A stretch of 51,442 nucleotides of DNA, taken from Actinokineospora pegani (lineage in GTDB: Bacteria > Actinomycetota > Actinomycetes > Mycobacteriales > Pseudonocardiaceae). Under the pieces are notes generated by a model. It saw nothing but the letters and a program-made list of their open reading frames with translations. It had not been told where the DNA came from and did no database searches. The stretch covers positions 60,778-112,219 of the forward strand of contig NZ_WHOL01000122.1 of the NCBI RefSeq assembly GCF_009745975.1, read 5' to 3'. Every line of letters begins with the position of its first letter. Positions within the stretch are counted from its first letter, which is position 1. Below are positions 26,131-33,585 of this stretch, in pieces. The position numbers and the translations under genes are program-made.

Positions 26131-26808
26131 ATGATCTCCGTTGACTCGGGCCCGCGCCCGAACACCGGGCTGCGCTCCGACCTGGCCGCCCTGCTGACGG
26201 CCTACGCCCGGCACGACCCACCCCGCTCGATCGCGATCGTGGGCAACGCGCCGGTCGCGCCCGACCCGGCCCGCGCCGCCGCCATCGACGACTCCGACCT
26301 GGTCATCCGGATGACCAGCTTCGCCGTCGACGAGCCGGGCGCGACCCCCGCCCTGGGCGCGCGCACCGACGTGGTGGTCTTCCACCGCGGCGTCGTGGCC
26401 AGCCCCAACCTGTTCGCCGACTACACCGCCCGCCTCTACCTGCTCGTCGAGCCGGGGCGGCTGCACTGGGAGCCGGAGCGGCTGCCGGACTGGTGGCCCG
26501 CGGACCTGGGCTTCCAGAACGTGCCGAACCGGGAGTTCACCGTCCCGCTCAACGCCCTGCTCGGGTTCGACCCGGAGGTCGCGGAGTGGTCGACCACGGG
26601 CACCCTCACCGCGTACGTGATGACCGAGCTGTTCCCGGCCGCGAAGGTCCGGATGACCGGCATGTCCATCATCGAACGCCCAGATCAGACCACCTTCGCC
26701 CACGCCTGGGGCGAGTCGGTCCAGGTCACCGCCGAACACCGCCTGCACGCCGAATCCGCGCTCCTGCGCACCTGGATGGACACCGGAAGGATCGAGGTAC
26801 TCCCATGA
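26131..26808 (+). CDS. GT29-like sialyltransferase homologue
   Basis: The 225-residue protein shows the pattern of family GT29. A sialylmotif-L-like block begins IAIVGNAPVA (V37-G38-N39) and continues AAIDDSDLVIRM (residues 50-61) and LGARTDVVVFHRG. A sialylmotif-S-like block is WSTTGTLTAYVMTELFP (153-169) followed by VRMTGMSI. A VS-like H-x4-E is H203-E208. GT29 enzymes transfer sialic acid from CMP-sialate; together with the CMP-acid synthetase and synthase upstream this is a coherent set. ATG 26131 is preferred because upstream in-frame starts at 26089/26092 fall inside a hairpin. No signal peptide or membrane helix is seen. It overlaps the next gene by 4 bp. Activity is inferred. Confidence 0.7.
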   Translation: MISVDSGPRPNTGLRSDLAALLTAYARHDPPRSIAIVGNAPVAPDPARAAAIDDSDLVIRMTSFAVDEPGATPALGARTDVVVFHRGVVASPNLFADYTARLYLLVEPGRLHWEPERLPDWWPADLGFQNVPNREFTVPLNALLGFDPEVAEWSTTGTLTAYVMTELFPAAKVRMTGMSIIERPDQTTFAHAWGESVQVTAEHRLHAESALLRTWMDTGRIEVLP

Positions 26809-27305
26809 CCGGCCTCCCCGAGCGCCTGCGCACCACCGCCCGCCAGGCGGGCCGCCCGCTCTGGATGAAGTTCCGCGGCCGCGTCGAGGCCCTGATCTCC
26901 GAACGCATCACCGAGGCCTCCCACGACTGGCGCGGCCGCGACGACGCCCTGCGCGAGCGCATCGACGAGCAGCAGGAGCAGATCCGCATCCTCAGCACCG
27001 ACCTCGCCACCGCCGTGGCCGACGCCGACCGCAGGCTGCACGAGGTCGCCGCGAGCGTGGACTGGCTCGACCACGAGCACCGCCGCATGAGCCCCCAGAT
27101 CGCCGCAGCCGAGGCCAGGCTGGCCGAGCTGGAACGCCGCGCCGCCCGCCCCGACCTCGCCGCCGCCGAACAGGCCGACCCGGCCCTGGCCGCACTGGTC
27201 GAGGAACTGCGCGCCGAGCACGCCAAGATCCGCGCCCGCCTGGGCACGGTCAGCCGCTACGAGGAGCGCTTGGCCCGCCTCGAGGAGAAGACCCCCTCGG
27301 TCTGA
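26805..27305 (+). CDS. Coiled-coil protein of unknown function
   Basis: I do not recognise a family with certainty. The 166-residue protein starts with a basic amphipathic segment (LRTTARQAGRPLWMKFRGRVEALI) and then is mostly heptad-like helix rich in Glu, Arg, Ala and Asp, including ERIDEQQEQIRILSTDLATAV and AEARLAELERRAA. It has no membrane helix. The ATG at 26805 overlaps the stop of the GT29-like gene (ATGA), so the two are coupled and the protein may scaffold or anchor that enzyme. This is inference from position. Confidence 0.65.
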   Translation: MTGLPERLRTTARQAGRPLWMKFRGRVEALISERITEASHDWRGRDDALRERIDEQQEQIRILSTDLATAVADADRRLHEVAASVDWLDHEHRRMSPQIAAAEARLAELERRAARPDLAAAEQADPALAALVEELRAEHAKIRARLGTVSRYEERLARLEEKTPSV

Positions 27306-28033
27306 GCAACAAGCGGCGGTGGCCCCACGGACCAAACGGAACCAGGGCTACCGCCCACCCAAAACGACCCCACCCAAGCCCGCCGCGCCACCACCCCTCG
27401 CGCGCGGCACCAAACCCCACCGCTCCACTGGGGGCGGCCCACGGCCCAGTCTACCGGCGGAACCCCACCCGCACCCCCAAAGTGGATCTTGCCTGTGGAC
27501 AACTCCACGGTGAACTCCCGAACACCCCCGCGCACGCCGCCCGCGCCACCACGCCCGGCCCGACCACCCCGCGTCAAGCCGCCCCGTGCGACACCAAACC
27601 CCACCTTCCTCCGGGGCGATGCCACTTACTTAGTCCGGCGTGTGGGCTGTGGGGGTCGTGCGTGGTGATGGTGGCCGCGGAGATCGGGGCGTGGAAGCGT
27701 TCTGACGGCGAGGACACCGCACGACCGTGCCTGTCGAACACCCCCTGGTTCGGGTCCTGGAGTACGAGGTCCTGAGCAGGGGCGGCAGAACCGAGCCCAT
27801 CCGGTTGCTCACCCATCAACCCCCGTGCGCGAGGCGACCGAGCAAGCCGACACCGACCGGACCCCCTTCACCCGAACCCTCCACCACCACACCCGCCCAA
27901 CCAGGAAAAGCACTAAGTAAGTGGCATTGCTTCCGGGGGCACCCCTCAGCCCGTTCTACCGGCGGAACCCCGTCCGCACCCCAAAGTGGATCTTGCCTGT
28001 GGACAACTCCCCAGTCGCTGCCCGAACAGCGGA
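27306..28033. other. Non-coding region with 57-bp direct repeats, an inverted 16-mer and DnaA-box matches
   Basis: About 730 bp without a credible gene. A block at 27450-27506 is repeated at 27955-28010 with only about two substitutions and one missing base; each ends in GGATCTTGCCTGTGGACAA-type sequence, holding TGTGGACAA at 27494-27502 and 27998-28006. A 16-mer ending CTTACTTAGT (27619-27634) recurs in inverted form at 27912-27927. Short CACCAAACCCCACC-like pieces at about 27408 and 27590 add a third repeated element. The pattern looks like remnants of a non-coding repeat or small mobile element. No transposase is present. Confidence 0.55.
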
Positions 28034-28064
28034 AGGGCCCCGCAGCCAGTGACTGCGGGGCCCT
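28034..28064 (-). terminator. Strong hairpin terminator of the M28 peptidase gene
   Basis: AGGGCCCCGCAG (28034-28045) pairs perfectly with CTGCGGGGCCCT (28053-28064) around a 7-nt loop. It lies 15 bp beyond the stop of the minus-strand peptidase gene. No T-run follows. Confidence 0.75.
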
Positions 28065-28079
28065 CACACCATCAGTCCG

Positions 28080-29612
28080 TCAGCCGGCAACGGCCCCGTC
28101 GTGCGCAGCGACAACGGAACGAGCCACCGTCTTCGACTTGGCGGCCTTGGCGGCCGCGGCGCGCGCGGCGCGCGGCGGAACGCCGTTGATCTCCTCGGTG
28201 CTGATCGCGTAGGAGGCGGTCACCCAGGCGATGGCGTCGGAGTTGCGGTCCAGGGCGACGCGGTCGACGTTGCCCAGGTTGTCGCACTTGGCGTGGTAGC
28301 ACTTGTCGTAGGCCACGCCTGCCTGGCCGCCCCACTTGTCGGCCTGGGCGGCGGTCTTGACGCCCTCGGCGCCGGTGAACAGGCCACCGGCCGGGATGCC
28401 CTGGGCGATGAACTCGCCGTAGTCCGAGCGGCCGGAGAAGTCGGTGCCCTCGGTGGGCACGCCGGTCGCGTTGAGGAAGTTCGCGAAGGCCGCCTCGATC
28501 TGGCCCGAGCCGTAGGGGCCCGCACCGGAGCCGACACCGTCGGAGTCGTCGCCGTCGTAGACGAAGTAGGCCGCGTTCGGCGAGGCGATCATGTCGAAGT
28601 TCAGGTACAGCGCGATGTCGAGCTGCTGCTCGAAGGACAGCGACTGCACGTACTTCGTCGAGCCGACCAGGCCGAACTCCTCGGCGCTCCACCAGGCGAA
28701 GCGGACCGCGTTGTTCACCTTGGGCGAGCCGCCGAGCTTCAGGGCGGTCTCCAGCAGGCCCGCGCTGCCCGAGCCGTTGTCGTTGATGCCGGGGCCCTCG
28801 TGCACCGAGTCCAGGTGCGCGCCCGCCATCACGACGTTGCTCTTCTTGCCGGTCTTGGTCTGCGCGATGACGTTGAAGGTCTCGCGCTCCTCCTGCAGAA
28901 CGCGCAGCTCCAGGGTCACCGTGGCGCCCGGGGTGGCGGCCAGCGCCTGGCCCGCGGCCTGGGTGATGCCGCCGGTGGGCACGCGCACGACCGACGGGTC
29001 CGCGCCGAGGGTGCCGTTGAGGTCGCCCTCGGTGTTGTTGTAGACGATCGCGCCGACCGCGCCCGCGTCGCCCGCGACGCGCTGCTTGTCGGCGAACGAG
29101 CACGCGCCGCGCGAGATCAGGGCGATCTTGCCGACCACGTCGAGCCCGGCGTAGTCCGCGGCCTCGCAGCCCGGCGTCTCGTCGTTGGGGACCACGGCCA
29201 GCGGCGCGGTGATGCCGCCGGTGGGCGTGGACGGGCTCAGCGTCATGGCGAAGATCGGCACCTCGCCCGAGGGCGTGGTCAGCTTCTCGGCCTGCGCCTC
29301 GGTGTAGGTGAAGGTGAACGGCTGGCGGGTCACGTCGTAGCCGGCCTCGATCAGCTTCGACTCGAAGTACTGCGCCGACTGGTTGTAGCCGGGGGAGCCC
29401 GCGACCCGGTTGCCGCCGTTGCGGTCGGCGATGCGCTGCAGGGCGATCAGGTGCCGGTTGACCCCCTCGCCGGTGACCTTCTTGACGAGGTTCCTGGCCA
29501 GGGCGGGCCCGTCGGGCAGTGTCGCGGCCGACGCGGGCAGCGCCATGAGCGACATCGCGACCGCCGAGGCGGCCACGGCCGCGCCCGTGCGCAAACTCTT
29601 GCTGGTGGACAT
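28080..29612 (-). CDS. Secreted M28-family zinc aminopeptidase with PA domain
   Basis: A 510-residue exported metallopeptidase like Streptomyces aminopeptidase S. ATG 29612 starts a signal peptide (MSTSKSLRTGAAVAASAV, cleavage near ALPASAA); a longer reading frame upstream is not needed. A protease-associated (PA) domain is inserted around residues 130-240 (VVGKIALISRGACSFADKQ). Zinc ligands are visible in GAHLDSVHEGPGINDNGSG (His and bridging Asp), WSAEEFGL (catalytic Glu-Glu) and NFDMIASPN. It should remove N-terminal residues from peptides outside the cell. It faces the quinone oxidoreductase gene across a 323-bp divergent region. Confidence 0.9.
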   Translation of the reverse strand: MSTSKSLRTGAAVAASAVAMSLMALPASAATLPDGPALARNLVKKVTGEGVNRHLIALQRIADRNGGNRVAGSPGYNQSAQYFESKLIEAGYDVTRQPFTFTYTEAQAEKLTTPSGEVPIFAMTLSPSTPTGGITAPLAVVPNDETPGCEAADYAGLDVVGKIALISRGACSFADKQRVAGDAGAVGAIVYNNTEGDLNGTLGADPSVVRVPTGGITQAAGQALAATPGATVTLELRVLQEERETFNVIAQTKTGKKSNVVMAGAHLDSVHEGPGINDNGSGSAGLLETALKLGGSPKVNNAVRFAWWSAEEFGLVGSTKYVQSLSFEQQLDIALYLNFDMIASPNAAYFVYDGDDSDGVGSGAGPYGSGQIEAAFANFLNATGVPTEGTDFSGRSDYGEFIAQGIPAGGLFTGAEGVKTAAQADKWGGQAGVAYDKCYHAKCDNLGNVDRVALDRNSDAIAWVTASYAISTEEINGVPPRAARAAAAKAAKSKTVARSVVAAHDGAVAG

Positions 29613-29935
29613 GCAGATCCCCTTGCTCCGGGACGGAATCCAACCGAGTCCGGCCTGGCCCCCGACCAGGCCCGACCTTTCGGCGAGTGTCACCCTCACC
29701 TGATCGGGAGTCGCGGGTCAAGAGCTGTGCGTTACCGCCTGATCACCGGCATTTCCCGGATAAGCAGGCGCAATAGTGGGAAAGGCCCGTTATAACGTCT
29801 TGGACATCCGGTTCGGTTTGGGCCGAATGGTCGAGGAGATCCACCCCTTCGCTGCGCGGGCGAACGCCGCGGCGAGAGCGCAAACGCGGCGCGGTCGTTC
29901 TGCGCGGGGCCGTCGCGGGCGGATACCGTCTGGTC
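29613..29935. promoter_or_regulatory. Divergent promoter region between peptidase and quinone oxidoreductase
   Basis: The 323-bp gap contains no gene. AGGGGAT lies directly upstream of the peptidase start and serves as its ribosome-binding site. The segment 29720-29820 is richer in A/T than its surroundings and includes TTATAACG at about 29790, a possible promoter element. No clear operator palindrome is seen. Confidence 0.4.
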
Positions 29936-30898
29936 ATGCACGCGATCACACAGCGCGAACCCGGCGGACCCGAGGTCTTGGCGTGGACCGAGGTCCCCGA
30001 CCCCGAGCCCGGCCCGGGCGAGGTCCTGATCGACGTCGCCGCGACGGCGGTGAACCGGGCAGACCTGTTGCAGCGCAAGGGGTTCTACCCGCCGCCCGCC
30101 GGTGGCAGCGAGATCATCGGACTGGAGTGCTCCGGCACCGTGGCCGCCCTGGGCGCGGGCGTGGCCGGCTGGCAGGTCGGCGACCAGGTGTGCGCGCTGC
30201 TCGCGGGCGGCGGGTACGCGGAGAAGGTCGCCGTTCCCGCCGGGCAGGTCCTGCCGCTGCCCCCCGGCGTCGACCTCGTCACCGCGGCCGGGCTGCCCGA
30301 GGTCGCGGCCACGGTGTGGTCCAACATCGTTCGCACCGCGGGGCTCAGCGCGGGGGAGACGCTGCTGGTCCACGGCGGCGCGGGTGGCATCGGCACGCAC
30401 GCCATCCAGGTCGGCAAGGCGCTCGGCGCGACCGTCGCGGTGACGGCGGGTTCGGCCGAACGGCTCGAGCGCTGTGCTGAACTGGGCGCGGACATCCTCT
30501 TGAACTACAAAGAGGTCGCGTTCGAGGACGAGGTGAAGGCCGACGTCATCCTGGACAACATGGGCGCGAAGTACCTCGGTCGCAACGTCGCGGCGCTCAA
30601 CCGGCTCGGCCGCCTGGTCGTCATCGGCATGCAGGGCGGGGTCACCGGCGAGCTGAACCTCGGCGCGCTGCTGTCCAAGAGCGCCTCGGTCACCGCCACC
30701 AGCCTGCGCTACCGGCCCACGCCGGAGAAGGCGGAGATCGTCGCCGACGTCCTGGAGCGGCTGTGGCCGCTGGTCGCCGGGGGCGCGGTCAAGCCGATCA
30801 CCCACGGGGTGCTGCCGATCCAGCGCGCGGGCGACGCGCACCGGCTGCTCGACGAGGGCGGCGTCTTCGGCAAGATCGTGCTCAGCGTGCGTCCCTGA
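29936..30898 (+). CDS. NAD(P)H-quinone oxidoreductase (zeta-crystallin/PIG3 type)
   Basis: A 320-residue zinc-free medium-chain dehydrogenase. The N-terminal GroES-like domain has VNRADLLQRKGFYPPPAG, typical of the PIG3-like quinone oxidoreductases, and the cofactor loop is LLVHGGAGGIGTHAIQVGKALGA with NADPH preference. It lacks catalytic zinc ligands. It reduces quinones or enones with NADPH. M. tuberculosis Rv3777 is the positional counterpart, next to an aminotransferase-like gene as here. The convergent neighbour overlaps its 3' end by 17 bp (30882-30898). Confidence 0.9.
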   Translation: MHAITQREPGGPEVLAWTEVPDPEPGPGEVLIDVAATAVNRADLLQRKGFYPPPAGGSEIIGLECSGTVAALGAGVAGWQVGDQVCALLAGGGYAEKVAVPAGQVLPLPPGVDLVTAAGLPEVAATVWSNIVRTAGLSAGETLLVHGGAGGIGTHAIQVGKALGATVAVTAGSAERLERCAELGADILLNYKEVAFEDEVKADVILDNMGAKYLGRNVAALNRLGRLVVIGMQGGVTGELNLGALLSKSASVTATSLRYRPTPEKAEIVADVLERLWPLVAGGAVKPITHGVLPIQRAGDAHRLLDEGGVFGKIVLSVRP

Positions 30899-32090
30899 GC
30901 TCGGCCAGCGCCGCCACCAGCCGGTCCACTTCGGCCCCGGTCGTGTAGTGGGCGAGGCCGATCCGCACGGCCCCGCCCACCTCGCCGACCCCGAGCGCGG
31001 AGAACACGCCGCCGGGGGTGTCGTCGGCGAAGGTGCAGATGCCCCGCTCGGCCAGCGCGGTCGCGGTCTCGGCCGCGGTTTGGCCCGCGACGGTGAACGA
31101 CAGCGCCGGGATGCGGCGTATGGCGTCGCCGATCACCACCACGTGCGGCAGCGCCCGCAGCTCGCTGATCAGCCGCGACAGCAACCCGGCCTGGTAGCCC
31201 TCGGCCGAGCCCAGCGAGGTGAGCAGCCGGTCCCGGCGCGAGCCCGCGGCCGCGTCGTCGAGGTCGGCGAGGTAGTCGACCGAGGCGACCAGCCCGGCCA
31301 GCAGCGGGTGCGCGTGCTGCCCCAGCTCCAACCGGGCCGGACCACCGGCGCGCGGGTCCAGGTTGGTCGCGGGCAGCCGGTCGAGCACGCCGGGATCGGC
31401 GAAGGCCAGCGCGGCCACCGCGGGCCCGCCCCACGCCCCGCTCGAGACGGCGACCACGTCGGCCCCGGTGTCGTGGATGTCGAGCGGCATGAACGGCGCC
31501 GAGCTGGACGCGTCGACCACGGTGAACGCCCCGTGCGCGCGCCCGGCGGCCACGATCCGGCTCAGGTCGGGCCGGGTGCCCACGGACCCGGACCCGGCGG
31601 TCACCGCGAGCGCCCTGGTGCGCGGCGTGACCAGGGTCTCGTACTGCCAAGCGGGCAGCTCGCAGGTCTCGATGTCGATCTCCGCCCAGCGCACGGCCGC
31701 CCCGGCCCGCTGGGCCACCCGCAGCCAGGGCGCGGTGTTGGCCTGGTGGTCCAGCCGGGAGAGCACGACCTCGTCGCCGATCAGCCAGCCGTCGCCGAGC
31801 GCCTCGGCCAGCCGCGCCAGCAGCACGGCGGTGTTGGGCCCGAGCACCACGCCCTCGGCGGCGCAGCCGACCAGGTCGGCCACCGCGCGGCGGGCGGCGT
31901 CGACGATGGCCCCGGCCCGCTGCGACGCCGGGAAGACCCCGCCCGGCCCGGACACCGGGGCGCGCAGCGCGGTGGACACCGCCGTCGCCACCTGCTCGGG
32001 AACCTGCATGCCCGCCGGGGAGTCCAGGTGCACCCAGCCGTCCCCCAGCGCGGGGAACAGCCCGCGGACCCGAGCGACGTCGAAGGCCAT
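30882..32090 (-). CDS. Cysteine-desulfurase-like protein without the PLP lysine
   Basis: The 402-residue protein has the fold signatures of class-V aminotransferases (LGPNTAVLLARLAEAL, LDHQANTAPWL, VDASSSAPFMPLDIH) and matches the cysteine-desulfurase-like group, to which M. tuberculosis Rv3778c belongs by position. The usual S-x-x-K segment that carries the Schiff-base lysine reads VAVSSGAWGGPAVAAL, and no lysine occurs anywhere in the protein. It therefore cannot bind PLP through an internal aldimine in the normal way. The histidine that stacks on PLP in LDHQANT is kept. It may be a structural or regulatory homologue. It is divergent from bpa. Confidence 0.8.
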   Translation of the reverse strand: MAFDVARVRGLFPALGDGWVHLDSPAGMQVPEQVATAVSTALRAPVSGPGGVFPASQRAGAIVDAARRAVADLVGCAAEGVVLGPNTAVLLARLAEALGDGWLIGDEVVLSRLDHQANTAPWLRVAQRAGAAVRWAEIDIETCELPAWQYETLVTPRTRALAVTAGSGSVGTRPDLSRIVAAGRAHGAFTVVDASSSAPFMPLDIHDTGADVVAVSSGAWGGPAVAALAFADPGVLDRLPATNLDPRAGGPARLELGQHAHPLLAGLVASVDYLADLDDAAAGSRRDRLLTSLGSAEGYQAGLLSRLISELRALPHVVVIGDAIRRIPALSFTVAGQTAAETATALAERGICTFADDTPGGVFSALGVGEVGGAVRIGLAHYTTGAEVDRLVAALAELRDAR

Positions 32091-32146
32091 GACGACACGG
32101 TACGGCTACCCTCGACCGAGCAGGCATTCGGCGAAGGATGGAGCAG

Positions 32147-32698
32147 ATGAGCCACCCCACCCCCGACCACGAGGACCAGGCCCACCACGTCATGGTGGTG
32201 GGCCCCGACGGCTCCCCCCTGGGCACCGCCCGAATCCCGGAAGGAGCCGAGGGCCCCGGCGGCGAGTCCGTCGGAGACATGGTCGAGCAGCCTGCCAAGG
32301 TCATGCGCATCGGCACCATGATCAAGCAGCTGCTCGAGGAGGTCCGCGCCGCGCCGCTCGACGAGGCCAGTCGCGCCCGCCTCCGCGAGATCCACATGAA
32401 ATCGATCGCCGAACTGGAGGACGGGCTCGCCCCCGAGCTCCGCGACGAGCTGACCCGCTTGTCGCTGCCCTTCACCGACGACAGCACCCCGTCCGACGCG
32501 GAGCTGCGGATCGCCCAGGCCCAGCTCGTCGGCTGGCTCGAGGGCCTCTTCCACGGCATCCAGACCGCCCTGTTCGCCCAGCAGATGGCCGCCCGCGTCC
32601 AACTGGAGCAAATGCGCCGCGGCCTCCCCCCGGGCGTCGGAGCCACCCCGGACAAGGACGCCCCGCCGCACATCCGCGGCACCGGCCAGTACCTCTGA
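32147..32698 (+). CDS. bpa: Bacterial proteasome activator Bpa (PafE)
   Basis: A 183-residue protein matching Bpa/PafE, the ATP-independent ring activator of the actinobacterial 20S proteasome (M. tuberculosis Rv3780). The C-terminus is GTGQYL, the GQYL docking motif inserted between proteasome alpha subunits. Middle helices (VMRIGTMIKQLLEEV, RLREIHMKSIAELEDGL, AQLVGWLEGLFHGIQTALF) form the four-helix bundle of the dodecamer. ATG 32147 is preferred because GAAGGA at 32133-32138 gives good spacing; ATG 32138 would lie on top of that site. It is followed by a strong terminator. This implies the organism has a Pup-proteasome system. Confidence 0.93.
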   Translation: MSHPTPDHEDQAHHVMVVGPDGSPLGTARIPEGAEGPGGESVGDMVEQPAKVMRIGTMIKQLLEEVRAAPLDEASRARLREIHMKSIAELEDGLAPELRDELTRLSLPFTDDSTPSDAELRIAQAQLVGWLEGLFHGIQTALFAQQMAARVQLEQMRRGLPPGVGATPDKDAPPHIRGTGQYL

Positions 32699-32706
32699 CC
32701 ACGTCC

Positions 32707-32739
32707 CCGGCGCCGAGGCCCCAGCCTCGGCGCCGGTTT
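32707..32739 (+). terminator. Intrinsic terminator of bpa
   Basis: CCGGCGCCGAGG (32707-32718) pairs perfectly with CCTCGGCGCCGG (32725-32736) around a 6-nt loop and is followed by TTT. It begins 8 bp after the bpa stop codon. Confidence 0.85.
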
Positions 32740-32850
32740 GTCCGACGTTCTCCAGGGATTCCGGCCACCGTGCCCCAGTGCGACGGCTCCGCCGCACCCC
32801 ACCAGGAGCCCGCTTCGCCTTCACCAGGCCCGAGGCCAGGTGCTGAAAGA

Positions 32851-32886
32851 CACGCCCTGACCAGCGGTTCTGCTGGTCAGGGCGTG
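32851..32886 (-). terminator. Intrinsic terminator of tRNA-Ser(UGA)
   Basis: CACGCCCTGACCAGC (32851-32865) pairs perfectly with GCTGGTCAGGGCGTG (32872-32886) around a 6-nt loop. On the minus strand it directly follows the tRNA 3' end and is followed by TCTTTC. Confidence 0.8.
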
Positions 32887-32887
32887 C

Positions 32888-32975
32888 TGGCGGAGGCGGA
32901 GGGATTTGAACCCCCGGACGGTTGCCCGTCTTCCGCTTTCAAGGCGGACGCATTCGGCCGCTCTGCCACGCCTCC
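32888..32975 (-). tRNA. tRNA-Ser, anticodon UGA
   Basis: On the minus strand the acceptor GGAGGCG (from 32975) pairs with CGCCTCC (ending 32892), followed by discriminator G and an encoded CCA (32890-32888). The anticodon loop reads CTTGAAA, anticodon TGA. A long variable arm typical of serine tRNAs and the GGGTTCAAATCCC-type T arm are present. Length is 88 nt with CCA. It reads UCA and UCG-type serine codons. Confidence 0.95.
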
Positions 32976-33002
32976 CGGTCGGGCAAGCCTATCCCCGGCC
33001 GC

Positions 33003-33473
33003 TCACCCCTGGTCCAGGTGGGCGAGCACGCGCTCGAAGACCGCGGCGACCACCTGCTGCTCCTGCGGGGTCATCAGGTCGACCAGGTGTGCCCGGACAC
33101 CCTCGACGTGTGTGGGGGCCGCGGTGGCCAGGGTCTCGGTGCCCTGTTCGGTGATCTCCGCGACGACGCCCCTGGCGTCGTCGCGGCACTCGACGCGGCG
33201 GACCAGGCCGGACTTCTCCAGGCGGGAGATCTGGTGCGAGAGCCTGCTCTTGGAGGAGGCGACCTGGCTCGCCAGGACGCTCATGCGCATCTGACCGCCG
33301 TCGCACTCCGACAAGCGGACCAGCACCTCGTAGTCGGCGAGGGCGAGGCCGTGCTTGTCCTGCAGCTCGCGGTTGAGCTGCTGGCGCAGTAGTTCGCTGC
33401 CGATGACGTACGCCCGCCAGGCGCGCATCTCCTCCGGGGCCAGCCACCGGGGTTCGGTCCGCACTGTCGTCAC
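33003..33473 (-). CDS. MarR family transcriptional regulator
   Basis: A 156-residue winged-helix regulator with the MarR layout: N-terminal dimerisation helix (MRAWRAYVIGSELLRQQLNREL), recognition helix region MSVLASQVASSKSRLSHQISRLEKSGLV (in part) and wing VRRVECRDDARGVVAEIT, where DxR of the wing is kept. It probably represses a transporter or stress gene in response to a small aromatic ligand, as many MarR proteins do. Its own promoter region (112 bp) is shared with the divergent 5'-nucleotidase gene, which may be a target. No ligand can be predicted. Confidence 0.9.
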   Translation of the reverse strand: MTTVRTEPRWLAPEEMRAWRAYVIGSELLRQQLNRELQDKHGLALADYEVLVRLSECDGGQMRMSVLASQVASSKSRLSHQISRLEKSGLVRRVECRDDARGVVAEITEQGTETLATAAPTHVEGVRAHLVDLMTPQEQQVVAAVFERVLAHLDQG

Positions 33474-33585
33474 GTGCCCAGGCTACGGCGTTCACCTCCC
33501 GGGCCTGTTTTTTGCCATGTTCGCCAGGCAGACTGCGCGCACTTGCGCCCGTCGGGGAGTGGCGGAGCGCTCGGACGGAGGACTG

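Noticed and set aside
27482-28212. Small open frames in the 27.3-28.0 kb gap
   Set aside because: Composition is implausible (Pro/Thr/Arg runs) and they cross the repeat units; best read as non-coding.
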